A stretch of DNA of 11,056 bases from Chlamydiia bacterium (GCA_014239035.1 JAAZZY010000054.1:1-11056); one strand, 5' to 3'; counted from the stretch's first letter, positions 1-6,855 are shown. The notes: generated from the sequence alone by a model not told the origin. Translations and numbers: made by a program.

Positions 1-160
1 TTTTAGCTGTAGCTTTTTTAGCAGCTTTCTTGCGAACAGCAGTTTTTCTTTTCTTAGTAGCAGCAGCTTTCTTACCAGCTTTACGACGAACTACTTTCTT
101 TGCAACAGAAGACTTCTTAGTCGCTGTCTTTCTTCTTTTAGTCGTTTTTTTAGCTAACAT
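1..160 (-). CDS. hctB: Histone H1-like nucleoid protein HctB (Hc2), 5' part only
   Basis: The minus strand opens with ATG at 160-158 and stays open for 53 codons to the window edge, so the C-terminus is missing. The peptide starts MLAKKTTKRRKTATKK and is almost entirely Lys, Arg, Ala, Thr and Val, in short units such as KKAAATKKRK and VRKKAAKKATAK. It contains no acidic residue. This is the composition and repeat style of chlamydial Hc2, which condenses the chromosome as reticulate bodies turn into elementary bodies; Hc2 of Chlamydia also starts Met-Leu. A Shine-Dalgarno GAGAGG lies at 176-171, about 10 nt before the start. The gene is transcribed away from the TPR-ExbBD cluster. A GATAAT at 193-188 could be a -10 box, but I see no good -35. 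In C. trachomatis hctB is a late gene using sigma-28; no clear sigma-28 site is visible here. Another Lys/Ala-rich basic protein is possible, but the family call is fairly safe. Confidence 0.82.
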   Translation of the reverse strand, partial: MLAKKTTKRRKTATKKSSVAKKVVRRKAGKKAAATKKRKTAVRKKAAKKATAK

Positions 161-220
161 ATATATTTTTCCTCTCGTTATTCCAAGATTATCCTTTTTT
201 ATCTGCTTCCTTACTTCACA

Positions 221-243
221 TAAAGGGCCTCGTACTCCCTTTA
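221..243. repeat. Inverted repeat upstream of hctB
   Basis: TAAAGGG (221-227) and CCCTTTA (237-243) are perfect 7-bp arms around a 9-nt spacer. It lies about 60-80 bp upstream of the hctB start, where an operator or an upstream regulatory site would be expected. No T run follows on either strand, so a terminator is unlikely. Function is inference only. Confidence 0.35.
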
Positions 244-355
244 ATTCATTTGCAGACTCTTATTTCTTCACTAGCCGCATGCCTCCTCGCTTTGACTTCT
301 ACAGCATGATCAATAATGACCAAGACTGATCAAAGCCAGCTATTGGCTCGTACAA

Positions 356-373
356 ATGGATTTATTAATCCAT
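356..373. repeat. Inverted repeat, 7-bp arms
   Basis: ATGGATT (356-362) and AATCCAT (367-373) are perfect arms around TATT. It sits in the middle of the divergent region with no T run beside it. It could be a protein-binding site or a chance AT-rich palindrome. Confidence 0.3.
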
Positions 374-459
374 GCTAGATGCTATAAGCAAACCTAGTCT
401 TCTTACAGTTCATGGGATATGCATTTCAATAAATATTAGGCAAGTAATTAATTATAAAA

Positions 460-479
460 GTTTTGTTTTTTTACAAAAC
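460..479. repeat. Inverted repeat with T6 loop
   Basis: GTTTTGT (460-466) and ACAAAAC (473-479) are perfect 7-bp arms around six T residues. The stem is AT-rich and weak as RNA. It lies about 100 bp upstream of the -35 box at 576. Confidence 0.3.
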
Positions 480-500
480 ATCAACTTAACAAACTTAGGG

Positions 501-536
501 ATCCTTTTTTATTTACGAGAGAAAAGGATGTTTTTT
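501..536 (+). terminator. Weak hairpin plus T run (possible terminator or leader hairpin)
   Basis: ATCCTTTT (501-508) pairs with AAAAGGAT (522-529) across a 13-nt loop, and a run of six T follows at 531-536. The shape is that of an intrinsic terminator, but the stem has only two G-C pairs and no plus-strand gene lies upstream. It may insulate the operon from stray upstream transcription, or it may be chance in AT-rich DNA. Confidence 0.25.
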
Positions 537-575
537 ATATTTCTTAAAAAAAAAAGTCTATTTGTTATTTCATTT

Positions 576-605
576 TTGACTTTTGTTAAAAAATATGTAT
601 ATATT
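576..605 (+). promoter_or_regulatory. Sigma-70-type promoter for the TPR-ExbBD operon
   Basis: TTGACT (576-581, five of six bases of the -35 consensus) is followed after 18 bp by TATATT (600-605); TATATA at 598-603 with a 16-bp spacer is an alternative. Transcription would start near 612, giving a leader of about 26 nt before the ATG at 638. It is the best-looking promoter in the window by consensus match and sits directly before the five-gene cluster. Confidence 0.5.
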
Positions 606-637
606 GCGACTTTGTATAACAAAAAAAGTTGTATTCC

Positions 638-3600
638 ATGGGAAAATTGTATGTTTTTATTGCATTGAGTCTTTTTTTGGGTTGCCCCAAGCATACCTTG
701 AATGCAGAGGCGACAAAAGACAAAGAACTTTCAGGTTTCGTCGAGAGACTCAACATTCTTCGTGTAGATGGTCTAAGAGCTCTCGACACGCATAACTACA
801 GAAGAGCAGAAGAGATTTTTAAAGAGATGCTTCGTTTAAAACCCAGAAAGTGGTTAAGCGATGCAGAATTCAATGAACTTGTTCTTTCGCTAATCAATGC
901 AGAGCTTCACAATAAACAATATGATCAGGCCATAAAACATTTCTCAGAACTCATTGAATCAGGAATGACAGACCTCCTCACATACTATAAGGATATACTT
1001 GGGGCCGAAATTCTCTATAGGAAAGGGCGCCCTCAAAGTGCTATGCTGGAGCTAAATCGCGTCTTAAATCTGTTTCCTCTTAAAGAGTGGAAGCTCTCAG
1101 ACCAAAAATTCTACCTTAAAGTTAAAAATGGCTTAGAGCATTACTATGAAGATCTCTTTACTCAAGCAGAGCGCTGCTATGAGGGAGGAGTATATGCAGA
1201 GACGATCCCACTATATTACGAGATACTGGAAGCCATCAATGAAGGAGTTTACTCTCAAGAGCCTCATTCTAAGCTTGTTTTTCAACTCAGATCGCGTATT
1301 GCCTACAGTGAATTTCAAAATGAGCGTTACCTACAAGCTATGGAGATGCTCGAAGAGACTAAAAGTAAATTTCCTGTTTTTTTTGAGCCAGAGAGCTTTC
1401 AGAGGCTCATCATCTCTTGTCGAGAACTAAAAGAATATGAGAAGGCTTTGGCCTACTGCAAAGAATTTTTCACCTATAAGTACTCTCCATCAAAAAATGA
1501 AGCCATTAGGTATGAAATGGGTTGCATCTTTTTTCAGAAAAATGAAAAAGCTCAGGCAAAGAAGCTCTTTGAGTCTTTATTGCAAGAGCTTAAAGATAAG
1601 CACTACCTTGTCTTATCTAGATTTCAATTAGCTAAAATTCTCCTAGAAGAGAAAGCGTATGAAGAAGTCGAAAAAGTATTACATCCAGATCATTTCAGGT
1701 TTGATAAGGGCAACCCTTTGCGATATGAATGGGCTTATCTTCGAGCAGAGGCCATGTATCATCGTGGGCAGTATGAAATGTCTGCAGCTGGTTTTAATGA
1801 ATCTCTAACCCACAGGCAAACAGAGCACTCTAACTGGCACTCAAATGCGCTCTACAATTTGGGGTTTTGTTATCTGAAGCTTGGAGAAGACAACCTTACG
1901 CAGAGCCATTCAAAAGAGCAGTTCTTTCATAAAGCAGAAGAAGCCTTTGAAAATCTGGTTCAATGTGGAGAAGAGGACCGTGCACACTTAGCTTTAGCAC
2001 GCACATACTTGATGCAGCACTATTATCTTAAAGATGCACAGGCTGTTCAAAAGGTGCATCGTCTGCTTAAGAACTATAAATTTCATAAACTTGAATCTAA
2101 ACTCGAGGCCGGGTTTATTTTAGCTGATATGACTGCAAATCTTGAGCAGCGAGAAAAAATCTATCAGGTACTCACATCGGATTATTACCGTGAGGCAAAA
2201 AATTATGGTAAAGCATGGTACTACCGAGGAATCTTCTCTTCTCAATTATGCCAGCAAAGTCATGAATTGGATAGAATAGATGAAGCTATCGGATTCTTTA
2301 ATACAGGATATGAGTATTTAGTTGAGAGCCACCCACATTTGGCTTTGGCTTCAATCAAAAATGTAGCGCTTGGATATTTGAACTACTCTGAGCAAGATAA
2401 GCTCTTAGAAGGCTATGAGGTCTTAGACGAATTTCTGTCTACAAAAGCTGAAAGCTACCAATCAAATGATTTAATTGCAGAGCTCTATTGCTTAAAAGCT
2501 GAGCTGTGCCTCAAACTGATGAACTATGAAGCTAAAACCTATCTCTCTAAGGGAGTCTCAACTCTCGATTCCATCAGCCGATTGCCGACAAGTAAGAAAG
2601 CACTAGATCGTGTTCTATACTTGAAAGGACGCCTCTACCATCAACAGGGGGACTATGAGGAGTCTAAGAAGGCTTTTTCAAAACTTGTCGAGTCCTACCC
2701 ATCTTCAGGATATGTCGGTGAATCTCTTTTTTGGATGGCAGAGTGTAACGACCTCGAAGGAGGATCAAGTGCGTGTTCAAAGGATTTAAGGCAAAGAGTC
2801 TTTGAAGAGCACCCTGAGAGTCCTCTTGCTGCAGAAGCTTATTTCCTCTACTTTTCTTTTGCAGAATATTTGGAGGGAAAGGGGGAGGCCATTAAGCACT
2901 TAGAGGCCCTAGAAAGTCTTTTTTCAACTTCTCCGTACGTTGTGGCAAGCTACTATCTACAGGTGATCAATAAAAAGCAGTCTCAAGAGGAAATAGATGG
3001 GCAAATCATAGAATCTAAAGATTTTACAAAAGCAATTTCTCTCTTTGAGAAAGCAAAACACTCATTTGTAAACTGTTGGGAATCAAAGAGAGTTAGCGAG
3101 AATAACTACCATTATTTTATCTCCATTTACTATCGATCTATTTTAGCCGAAGCTCAATGCTATTTAGAAAAAGCTGATGAGACAAATCGAGCTAAAAGAC
3201 ATCTATCATTTGAGAAGGCCCTGACGCTTTTTAATGATGTCTACAGCAATTTTAACGATGCAGACCATCCCTTAGCATCAATTATTGTCGCCAATGAAAA
3301 ATATCCGAAAGTTTTAGAGGAAGCCGAATTTGGTAGAGCCATAACTTGTGCTAGGAATGGAGAGGTCGAAGATGCTGAAGATGCTTTTGGTCAGATGATA
3401 GAACATTTTAGTGATTTGAAGATTGAAGAAGGGCACTACCTATCTAGAGCATGGTATGAGCTTGCAATGATTGCCATGGCAAAGCAAGAGTATAATGAGG
3501 CTATTGAATACCTTAAATGCGCAGAGCAATCGATGCATAAACAAATGCTCAATGCTGATCATAAAATAGATCTAGGCATCCAGCAAAGCTTATGCTATCG

Positions 3601-3826
3601 TTACCTTGACCAGTTTGATATGGCTATGCTCACACTGTCCAAAGTGATCAATGAAGGAGTCATCTCCAATCTGAGAGTAAAAGCCATGGTATTTAGAGCT
3701 GAGATCTATGAGCTTCAAGGGCGTAGAGATCTAGCTCAAAAGCAGCTAGAGGCTGCAGCAAAAAAAGGAGGCGAATGGAGCCTCGTTGCACAGGAAAAAC
3801 TAGTCAAAGAGTATGGATATAATTAG
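638..3826 (+). CDS. Large exported tetratricopeptide-repeat protein, first gene of the ExbBD operon
   Basis: A protein of 1062 residues. The N-terminus MGKLYVFIALSLFLGC followed by PKHTLNA is an export signal. It could be cut after LNA by signal peptidase I, or lipidated at Cys16, though Phe at -3 makes a poor lipobox. The rest is a chain of helical TPR-like units, for example near residues 55-110, 270-330, 680-715 and 935-1055. Typical spellings are YHQQGDYEESKKAFSKLVES and AMAKQEYNEAIEYLKCAEQ. There is no enzymatic motif. The stop is 2 nt before exbB, so the two are probably co-translated. TPR proteins such as CpoB (YbgF) act beside Tol-Pal, so a periplasmic partner or scaffold for the downstream motor is a reasonable inference; CpoB itself is far shorter. 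I chose ATG at 638 over TTG at 629 because it directly begins the signal peptide. No strong Shine-Dalgarno is visible. I cannot name an orthologue. Confidence 0.85.
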   Translation: MGKLYVFIALSLFLGCPKHTLNAEATKDKELSGFVERLNILRVDGLRALDTHNYRRAEEIFKEMLRLKPRKWLSDAEFNELVLSLINAELHNKQYDQAIKHFSELIESGMTDLLTYYKDILGAEILYRKGRPQSAMLELNRVLNLFPLKEWKLSDQKFYLKVKNGLEHYYEDLFTQAERCYEGGVYAETIPLYYEILEAINEGVYSQEPHSKLVFQLRSRIAYSEFQNERYLQAMEMLEETKSKFPVFFEPESFQRLIISCRELKEYEKALAYCKEFFTYKYSPSKNEAIRYEMGCIFFQKNEKAQAKKLFESLLQELKDKHYLVLSRFQLAKILLEEKAYEEVEKVLHPDHFRFDKGNPLRYEWAYLRAEAMYHRGQYEMSAAGFNESLTHRQTEHSNWHSNALYNLGFCYLKLGEDNLTQSHSKEQFFHKAEEAFENLVQCGEEDRAHLALARTYLMQHYYLKDAQAVQKVHRLLKNYKFHKLESKLEAGFILADMTANLEQREKIYQVLTSDYYREAKNYGKAWYYRGIFSSQLCQQSHELDRIDEAIGFFNTGYEYLVESHPHLALASIKNVALGYLNYSEQDKLLEGYEVLDEFLSTKAESYQSNDLIAELYCLKAELCLKLMNYEAKTYLSKGVSTLDSISRLPTSKKALDRVLYLKGRLYHQQGDYEESKKAFSKLVESYPSSGYVGESLFWMAECNDLEGGSSACSKDLRQRVFEEHPESPLAAEAYFLYFSFAEYLEGKGEAIKHLEALESLFSTSPYVVASYYLQVINKKQSQEEIDGQIIESKDFTKAISLFEKAKHSFVNCWESKRVSENNYHYFISIYYRSILAEAQCYLEKADETNRAKRHLSFEKALTLFNDVYSNFNDADHPLASIIVANEKYPKVLEEAEFGRAITCARNGEVEDAEDAFGQMIEHFSDLKIEEGHYLSRAWYELAMIAMAKQEYNEAIEYLKCAEQSMHKQMLNADHKIDLGIQQSLCYRYLDQFDMAMLTLSKVINEGVISNLRVKAMVFRAEIYELQGRRDLAQKQLEAAAKKGGEWSLVAQEKLVKEYGYN

Positions 3827-3828
3827 CT

Positions 3829-4476
3829 ATGAACTTTTCTCTTCTACCCATCATAAAAGGTTTCTCTCAAGGTAACTTTATCCTCTATATCATCGGAGGG
3901 TGCTCTATTTTGAGTGTGAGCATTTTTATAGAGCGATGTCTTTTTTTGCACCGCGCTGAAATGGACACCAATAAATTTGTTGTGGGTCTGCGGCGCTTTA
4001 TCAAAGGAGGAGACATTGTTGAAGCTATCCGAGTTTGTGAAGACTGTGATGGGACGATCTCTAAGATTGTTAAATCAGGGCTCCTTCGCCATGATAGAAC
4101 ACAAGACCAAATAGAGGGTGCGATGGAAGTTGCAGGGCTCACAGAGATTTCACGTCTCGAAAAAAATGCCAAGGTCTTATCGATTATTGCTCATATTACC
4201 CCTCTCATTGGACTTTTAGGTACCGTGCTTGGTTTTATCCAAGCGTTTTCTGAAATGCGTCAGACAGGGCTAATGGACGTCTCAACAACCCGTATTGGTG
4301 AGGCCATGGAATATGCTCTGATGACGACTGCTGCTGGGCTTGTTGTTGCTATCCCTACTGTTGTTGGATATAATTATGTTGTCAGCCGCATAGAAAGCTT
4401 GGTCTTAGAAATGCAGACAACATCTTCTGAAATTGTTGACTTACTTCTTCTTAATAAGAAAGGCTATGCGATTTAA
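3829..4476 (+). CDS. exbB: ExbB/TolQ/MotA-family proton channel protein
   Basis: The 215-residue product has three expected membrane segments: about 17-40, 117-140 and 163-185. The second carries TPLIGLLGTVLGFIQAF (124-140). The third carries ALMTTAAGLVVAIPTVVGYN (163-182). These match the two family signatures, and Thr132 and Thr167 line up with the channel threonines of E. coli ExbB (Thr148, Thr181). The long loop between segments 1 and 2 would be cytoplasmic, as in the family. ExbB/TolQ forms the pentameric stator that, with ExbD/TolR, turns proton flow into motion of TonB or TolA. The gene starts 2 nt after the TPR gene and its end overlaps exbD by 11 nt. Sequence alone does not separate ExbB from TolQ here; chlamydial annotation usually uses exbB. 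Confidence 0.93.
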   Translation: MNFSLLPIIKGFSQGNFILYIIGGCSILSVSIFIERCLFLHRAEMDTNKFVVGLRRFIKGGDIVEAIRVCEDCDGTISKIVKSGLLRHDRTQDQIEGAMEVAGLTEISRLEKNAKVLSIIAHITPLIGLLGTVLGFIQAFSEMRQTGLMDVSTTRIGEAMEYALMTTAAGLVVAIPTVVGYNYVVSRIESLVLEMQTTSSEIVDLLLLNKKGYAI

Positions 4477-4906
4477 AACGAATCTAAAGACTTCTTTTTC
4501 ACTCATCGACCTCACCCCACTTGTTGATGTCATCTTCTTGTTATTGATTTTTTTCATCATTAGCTCAGATATTTTCCCTCTCAAATCATTGAACATCGAA
4601 AATCCCACCCTTGAGAAGAAATCTACTCCGCTTACCTCTAGGCTTCTTGTTGTTATGGATGCTCAAAATGTTCTTTATCTTGGCAGTAAGAAACAGATCA
4701 TCGATTTCTCAAATTTTAAAGAAGAAGTAGAAGGAGAAATCAAGCGGATGCAGTCAGAGCATCCTACAAGTACTGTCAACGTTGTCCTGAGCATAGATAG
4801 GAAAGTCGAGTATGGTCCCTTTCTACATCTGTTTTCAATGGCCCAAGAATGTGGGCAACCTATTCGTTTGGTCTACCAAACCCCAGAAGATTTTCCAGAT
4901 GCTTAA
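4466..4906 (+). CDS. exbD: ExbD/TolR-family proton channel protein
   Basis: The 146-residue product has a short cytoplasmic N-terminus, one membrane segment, and a periplasmic domain. The signature LIDLTPLVDVIFLLLIFF (13-30) contains Asp21, which corresponds to the essential proton-carrying Asp25 of E. coli ExbD (Asp23 of TolR). The C-terminal part, with VVLSIDRKVEYGPFLHLFS and then a Gly-Gln-Pro-Ile-Arg-Leu-Val strand, fits the ExbD/TolR periplasmic fold. I start it at ATG 4466, which overlaps the exbB stop by 11 nt and has AGAAAGG just upstream. The longer frame from TTG 4433 would add 11 residues that are unlike the family. The 3' end overlaps the next gene by 8 nt. It should form the stator complex with the ExbB-like protein. 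Confidence 0.92.
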   Translation: MRFKTNLKTSFSLIDLTPLVDVIFLLLIFFIISSDIFPLKSLNIENPTLEKKSTPLTSRLLVVMDAQNVLYLGSKKQIIDFSNFKEEVEGEIKRMQSEHPTSTVNVVLSIDRKVEYGPFLHLFSMAQECGQPIRLVYQTPEDFPDA

Positions 4907-5642
4907 GCTAATTTACTCGCTCTCAGATAAAGAGATTACCCTTAAATTTAATAAGAGAAGACTTTTTTGGACTAAAGAGCTTCTTGTCGCGCTTCTATTT
5001 TCAGTAGTAGCTCATAGCCTTATTTTAGGGGTTTTTCGTATCAAAGCTCTTAAGCCAAAAGATGAAATTATTATCAAACCCTCTAATGTCTTTACTGAAA
5101 TTTATCCCCAGCCTTCGTTAATGGCTCAGATTAGAGTAGATGACAACGGCTTTATACAAACCCTGCCCAAACCGCCAATGAGTAGAGTACTCATAGAGAC
5201 AAATAAAATTTTTTTTGAGAGACCTTTTACTATTGAAAATGAGAGAAATAGTGAAGAGGGGCTAGGGCAATGTTTTAGTTCATTAGAGCTAAATCCTATA
5301 AGTGGGAATGCTCCTCATCTCGACGCCTATAAGAGAGTGCTGCCTATTCAAATCGTTGCATCGGATGTCTTTGAAAATCGATTGATCTCAAGGTTTTCTA
5401 AAGCTAAAAAGGTGCCTATTGGAACTACTGAGACCCTCCATTGTAAGTTTTACATCGAAGTTGAGGATAGGACGGGTAAAATTTTCCATTCAGAGATTAT
5501 CACCTCATCTGGGTATTCAAAGTATGACCACTATGCGAGGCGTCTTTTAAAAGATGTGAGCTTTGAAAAAATAAAGAATCAATTTTCAACTGCAGGGGAG
5601 CTCGATTTGCTCATAGAGGCCGATCGAAGAGATATTAAGTGA
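4899..5642 (+). CDS. TonB/TolA-like energy transducer
   Basis: The product has 247 residues. A basic N-terminus leads into one membrane segment at about 26-47, containing Ser35-Val-Val-Ala-His39. This Ser-x3-His spacing equals Ser16/His20 of TonB and Ser18/His22 of TolA, the residues that touch the ExbBD/TolQR channel. The C-terminal part, about 180-245, reads EVEDRTGKIFHSEIITSSGY (187-206) followed by YDHYARRLL. That resembles the TonB/TolA C-terminal domain pattern of a Gly-Lys turn, a Ser-Ser-Gly motif and an Asp-x-x-Ala helix. The linker (about 50-175) has only scattered prolines and no Pro-Lys or Ala-Lys-rich stalk, so it is not a standard TonB or TolA. ATG 4899 overlaps exbD by 8 nt and has AGAAGA at 4885-4890; the longer frame from 4812 is rejected. 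The stop overlaps the next start as GTGA. Its outer-membrane partner is unknown. Confidence 0.72.
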   Translation: MLKLIYSLSDKEITLKFNKRRLFWTKELLVALLFSVVAHSLILGVFRIKALKPKDEIIIKPSNVFTEIYPQPSLMAQIRVDDNGFIQTLPKPPMSRVLIETNKIFFERPFTIENERNSEEGLGQCFSSLELNPISGNAPHLDAYKRVLPIQIVASDVFENRLISRFSKAKKVPIGTTETLHCKFYIEVEDRTGKIFHSEIITSSGYSKYDHYARRLLKDVSFEKIKNQFSTAGELDLLIEADRRDIK

Positions 5643-5866
5643 TTGATGTGAATTTTTCTACAGTTTGCTTGATCTACCTAGGTCTGATGCTGGGAGGGAT
5701 CTTTGTCGTTGGGCTCTACCTCTACCTCAAGAAACGGGATCTCAAAAAGTTTGAGAGCTCTACCCTCCATATGTGTGAATACTGTCAACACGCCTATATC
5801 GATGATGTGGATGCAGTCGTCACCACCTGCCCTCGCTGTGATCTAATCAACAAGCCTTTGGTTTAG
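5639..5866 (+). CDS. Small single-pass membrane protein with zinc ribbon
   Basis: The 75-residue product has a hydrophobic segment at about 8-30 followed by basic KKRDLKK, so the C-terminal half should face the cytoplasm. That half holds two Cys-x2-Cys knuckles, CEYC (46-49) and CPRC (64-67), the layout of a rubredoxin-like or zinc-ribbon metal site. It starts at GTG 5639, which overlaps the TGA of the TonB-like gene in the four bases GTGA. GAAGAG upstream (5630-5635) serves as a Shine-Dalgarno. The tight coupling suggests co-regulation with the motor genes. Zinc ribbons often mediate protein or nucleic acid contacts, or hold metal; which applies here cannot be told. I do not recognise a named family. 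Because it is short the gene could be missed, but the paired knuckles and the overlap argue strongly that it is real. Confidence 0.75.
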   Translation: MIDVNFSTVCLIYLGLMLGGIFVVGLYLYLKKRDLKKFESSTLHMCEYCQHAYIDDVDAVVTTCPRCDLINKPLV

Positions 5867-5931
5867 TTTCATCGTTCTTGTAATGAAGTGGTTAAGAAAG
5901 AAGTTTTCCGCTGAGATAAAATAAGAAACCC

Positions 5932-5960
5932 TTAATCTTTTCTTAATATTCTTGTAGTAT
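5932..5960 (+). promoter_or_regulatory. Possible promoter for the 270-residue protein
   Basis: TAGTAT (5955-5960) is a fair -10 box; TTAATC 17 bp upstream (5932-5937) is a poor -35. The leader would be about 40 nt. The 140-base gap after the zinc-ribbon gene shows no clear terminator, so read-through from the operon cannot be excluded. Confidence 0.3.
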
Positions 5961-6006
5961 TCTCTTGGGTTACTTTAAGCTTTTAAAAACTAAAAAGGAA
6001 AAACCT

Positions 6007-6819
6007 ATGACCCCAGTACAAAATAACCCCCAAGCTGGAACACTTCCAAGCTGGATGACAGCTCCAACAAACAGCGTAGAAGTCCGTCAGGGAGATGACT
6101 ATTCACTTATCAATGTTATAAGAAATGTGTGTTTGATTCCCATGAAGTTAGTGGTCGGAAATTTTAAACTAGGTTCTGGAAGGGTCTCAATAGACACTGT
6201 TGCAAAGACAGTTAGATTTTTAGAAGAGAACGGCTTAGGAAATGATGTTAGCGTGCGAGTCAATGATTACTCGCCAGCTCACTATGCTAATAAAGTTTTT
6301 TCAAACCCAAAGACCTCGCTTCTGTCCAAAGCTCTTATTGGACCTGTGGCGGTCCTTGTAAATGTAAGCGGTCTTGAAAAGATTTTTTCATGGGATGGTT
6401 ATGATGTTATGAGTAACAGTGTCTATATATCTTCTGATGATCCCGACCTACCGCTATTTCAAGCAGGTATGGCTAAAGTAATGAATGAATATGACAGCCC
6501 GGTTGTTAATGCGTGTTTTCGAGTCATTTTTAACGTGGTAAGTCCAGTTGGAGGTGCTATACTTGAAATTGGAATGAGCGCTGATGCTATTAGAAATGCT
6601 CAAACTTGGGCCGAACAAACGCAGACTTCTGCTGAGAACGCTACTTCATACTCCACAATGGCTGGTGCGGGCTACGGCGTGCAGGCTTTTGTCCTTGGAT
6701 ATTATTTAGGTGGTAGTACATTGGACGCGGGAATTATCGCTTGCGCTATTGCTCAAATTGCTACTATCGCGAAGGCCGCTAATATGGCTGTAGCAAAGAA
6801 AAGTGCAGTAGCAGCATAA
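6007..6819 (+). CDS. Unrecognised membrane-associated protein, possibly an inactivated zincin
   Basis: The 270-residue product has no signal peptide; it begins with a Pro/Asn/Gln-rich stretch, MTPVQNNPQAGTLPSW. A soluble part (30-105) is followed by hydrophobic stretches at about 109-121, 166-190, 218-236 and 240-262, and a Lys/Ala tail. ATG 6007 is preceded by AAAGGA (5995-6000), a good Shine-Dalgarno; the longer frame from TTG 5965 has none. I do not recognise the family with confidence. The stretch LPLFQAGMAKVMNE (148-161) has the spacing and flanks of a zincin helix of the HEAGHAK type, but with Phe, Gln and Met in place of His, Glu and His. If the relationship is true the protein is catalytically dead. 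The paired C-terminal hydrophobic segments could also suggest an inclusion-membrane-type protein. Both ideas are inference. Confidence 0.7.
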   Translation: MTPVQNNPQAGTLPSWMTAPTNSVEVRQGDDYSLINVIRNVCLIPMKLVVGNFKLGSGRVSIDTVAKTVRFLEENGLGNDVSVRVNDYSPAHYANKVFSNPKTSLLSKALIGPVAVLVNVSGLEKIFSWDGYDVMSNSVYISSDDPDLPLFQAGMAKVMNEYDSPVVNACFRVIFNVVSPVGGAILEIGMSADAIRNAQTWAEQTQTSAENATSYSTMAGAGYGVQAFVLGYYLGGSTLDAGIIACAIAQIATIAKAANMAVAKKSAVAA

Positions 6820-6855
6820 TCTAAATTTATTTTTAGACTGTTTTAGTCATTTTTA
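6820..6855 (+). terminator. Weak terminator after the 270-residue protein
   Basis: Directly after the stop, TCTAAA (6820-6825) can pair with TTTAGA (6832-6837), and GACT (6836-6839) with AGTC (6845-6848) followed by ATTTTTAT. Either stem is short and AT-rich. The position is right for a terminator; the strength is doubtful. Confidence 0.3.

Larger units (their letters stand above)
161..637. other. Divergent intergenic region between hctB and the TPR operon
   Basis: These 477 bases contain no convincing gene. They hold the leader and presumed promoter of hctB on the left and the promoter of the plus-strand operon on the right (576-605). Between them are five short inverted repeats (221-243, 334-348, 356-373, 460-479, 501-529) and a pair of TGATCAA sites exactly 20 bp apart (307-313 and 327-333). 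The part after about 420 is very AT-rich, with A and T runs. I found no tRNA-like or recognisable riboswitch fold. Confidence 0.6.

Noticed and set aside
30..329. 99-codon plus-strand open frame at the left end
   Set aside because: It is the reverse complement shadow of the Lys/Arg-rich hctB coding strand plus its leader; the Phe/Leu/Val-rich product is what such a shadow gives.
334..348. AGCCA/TGGCT inverted repeat
   Set aside because: Arms of only five bases are expected by chance; listed within the region description but not as a separate feature.
629..637. TTG start for the TPR protein
   Set aside because: ATG at 638 starts the signal peptide directly; the three extra residues add nothing.
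528..668. 46-codon frame with ACGAGAG upstream of ATG 528, similar to the hctB leader
   Set aside because: It overlaps the promoter and the start of the TPR gene in another frame and has a low-complexity Phe/Lys product. A leader peptide is conceivable but unsupported.
3885..4172. 95-codon minus-strand frame inside exbB
   Set aside because: It lies wholly within a clear exbB gene on the other strand and has no ribosome binding site or family features.
4433..4465. Upstream TTG start for exbD
   Set aside because: It would add 11 residues in the exbB overlap that are unlike the family, and ATG 4466 has a ribosome binding site.
4812..4898. Upstream ATG for the TonB-like protein
   Set aside because: It would overlap exbD by 95 bases; its residues are a shadow of exbD, and ATG 4899 has AGAAGA upstream.
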